From: Pirellulaceae bacterium
GTDB lineage: Bacteria; Planctomycetota; Planctomycetia; Pirellulales; Pirellulaceae
Length of the DNA: 7,451 nt
Assembly (NCBI GenBank): GCA_030744095.1
Contig: JASLRF010000403.1
Coordinates: forward strand, 1 to 7,451
Direction: 5' to 3'
This document shows, piece after piece, positions 7,166 through 7,451 of the stretch. Position 1 is the first letter of the stretch. Every line of letters starts with the position of its first letter. A program made the position numbers and the translations under genes. Below the pieces are notes generated by a model. That model saw nothing but the letters and a program-made list of their open reading frames with translations, had not been told where the DNA came from and searched no databases.

Positions 7166-7334
7166 GGTCAAGCGGTGTGGGGCGATGCTGATGGCAAATC
7201 CGCCACGAGCGGATCGGCAAGCAGGCGGGGTGCGCGAATCCCGACGGGCGGCACCGGTCGTGAAGAAATAATAGTCGGGAAGACCCTGGAAAATCCTCCC
7301 AACTTTCATTCTAGTGCCGCGACTCGCAATTGTT
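7166..7334 (-). other. Leader region of the leftward gene
   Basis: This is non-coding under the preferred start. Read leftward, it holds a TATTAT -10-like hexamer (plus-strand 7268-7273), without a good -35. It also holds a perfect 6-bp hairpin with a 5-base loop (7198-7203 with 7209-7214), about 33 bases before the ATG. Both are weak signals. If the longer frame from 7309 were real, this stretch would be coding. Confidence 0.3.
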
Positions 7335-7374
7335 AGCCCACGATAGCCAGAGTTTCGCTATTGTCTCGTGGGTT
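7335..7374. repeat. Forty-base hairpin near right edge
   Basis: Outer arms of 9 bp (7335-7343 with 7366-7374, one G-U pair) enclose an upper 5-bp stem ATAGC/GCTAT (7343-7347 with 7357-7361) around a 9-base loop. A7343 can pair in only one of the two stems. No T-run follows on either strand. It may be the end of a leftward transcript entering from the right, or a palindromic repeat unit. Confidence 0.5.
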
Positions 7375-7397
7375 TGCCCAGCTTTCCTTCCAGGTAG

Positions 7398-7436
7398 CGG
7401 GGCGTTTTACGGTTTCGGCCGTGGTAGGGCGCCCCG
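7398..7436. repeat. GC-rich inverted repeat with inner hairpin
   Basis: Perfect 7-bp arms (CGGGGCG at 7398-7404 and CGCCCCG at 7430-7436) enclose a second hairpin, ACGG/CCGT around TTTCGG (7409-7422). It sits 23 bases from the previous hairpin and directly abuts the partial palindrome at the window end. This suggests a composite repeat region. Confidence 0.5.
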
Positions 7437-7451
7437 TGTAGGTCCAGCGAA
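7436..7451. repeat. Probable left half of a palindromic repeat, cut by the window edge
   Basis: The last 16 bases read as an arm (GTGTAGGTC) followed by CAGCGAA. I recall intergenic palindromes of the form arm-CCAGCGAAGCGCAG-inverse arm from planctomycete genomes. If this is one, the bases just beyond the window should include ACCTACAC. This is from memory and not testable here. Confidence 0.3.

Noticed and set aside
7166..7309. N-terminal extension of the leftward membrane protein from ATG 7309
   Set aside because: The 48 extra residues precede the conserved FDPYxxWLGI start, are Arg-rich without motif, and have no ribosome site. Not fully excluded.
7358..7450. Leftward open frame entering from the right edge and stopping at 7358-7360 (30 residues, including GRNRKTPRYLEGKLGKP)
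   Set aside because: It could be the end of a neighbouring gene, but a second leftward frame is equally open here and the stretch is made of inverted repeats. Not enough sequence to call it.
7398..7451. Resemblance to a tmRNA 5' end (GGGGCG followed by GGTTTCG)
   Set aside because: The GGGGCG arm pairs with a nearby arm 26 bases on instead of a distant 3' end, and the following bases do not match the tmRNA pattern. The window ends too soon to test.

Overview
The window looks like chromosomal housekeeping DNA from a planctomycete, probably of the Pirellulales (Rhodopirellula/Blastopirellula type). The clearest lineage marker is the leftward gene near the right end. Its protein opens with an FDPYxxWLGI...DHYxLLGI module that I know from planctomycete proteins. 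A secreted tetratricopeptide-repeat (TPR) protein, sparse Shine-Dalgarno sites and short palindromic repeat-like elements between genes fit the same picture. The assignment rests on pattern recognition, not on a search.

Left part (1-3287, all rightward): the 3' end of rpmA (ribosomal protein L27) is followed by a good intrinsic terminator. After it comes a compact block of obg (ribosome-assembly GTPase), coaX (type III pantothenate kinase, overlapping obg by 4 bases as ATGA) and an MnmE/TrmE-family GTPase. The rpmA-obg order is the common bacterial one. The block is probably one transcription unit that starts after the rpmA terminator.

Middle part (3288-5928, rightward): a 154-base gap holds an A/T hairpin and a possible extended -10 promoter. 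It precedes an exported 633-residue protein with a BamE/SmpA-like N-terminal part and TPR repeats. A 108-base gap then leads to fxsA, a small membrane protein with a GTG start and a clear ribosome-binding site.

Right part (5929-7451): fxsA converges on a leftward gene for a single-pass membrane protein with a degenerate J-like N-terminus and a galactose-binding-like C-terminal region. A small stem-loop element lies between the two genes. The last 280 bases contain no convincing gene but carry three more inverted-repeat structures, the last of them cut by the window edge.

I see no mobile element, CRISPR array, tRNA or rRNA. The most unusual point is that all three proteins of the obg-coaX-mnmE block depart from family consensus at residues normally considered functional. 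Obg has TKAE instead of NKxD. CoaX has Gly where the first catalytic-site Asp (DxGNT) should be. The MnmE homologue lacks both the GEFT...RAFxNGKxDL region and the C-terminal CIGK motif. I found no evidence of a wholly new system; the best leads are these degenerate motifs and the membrane-spanning J-like protein.
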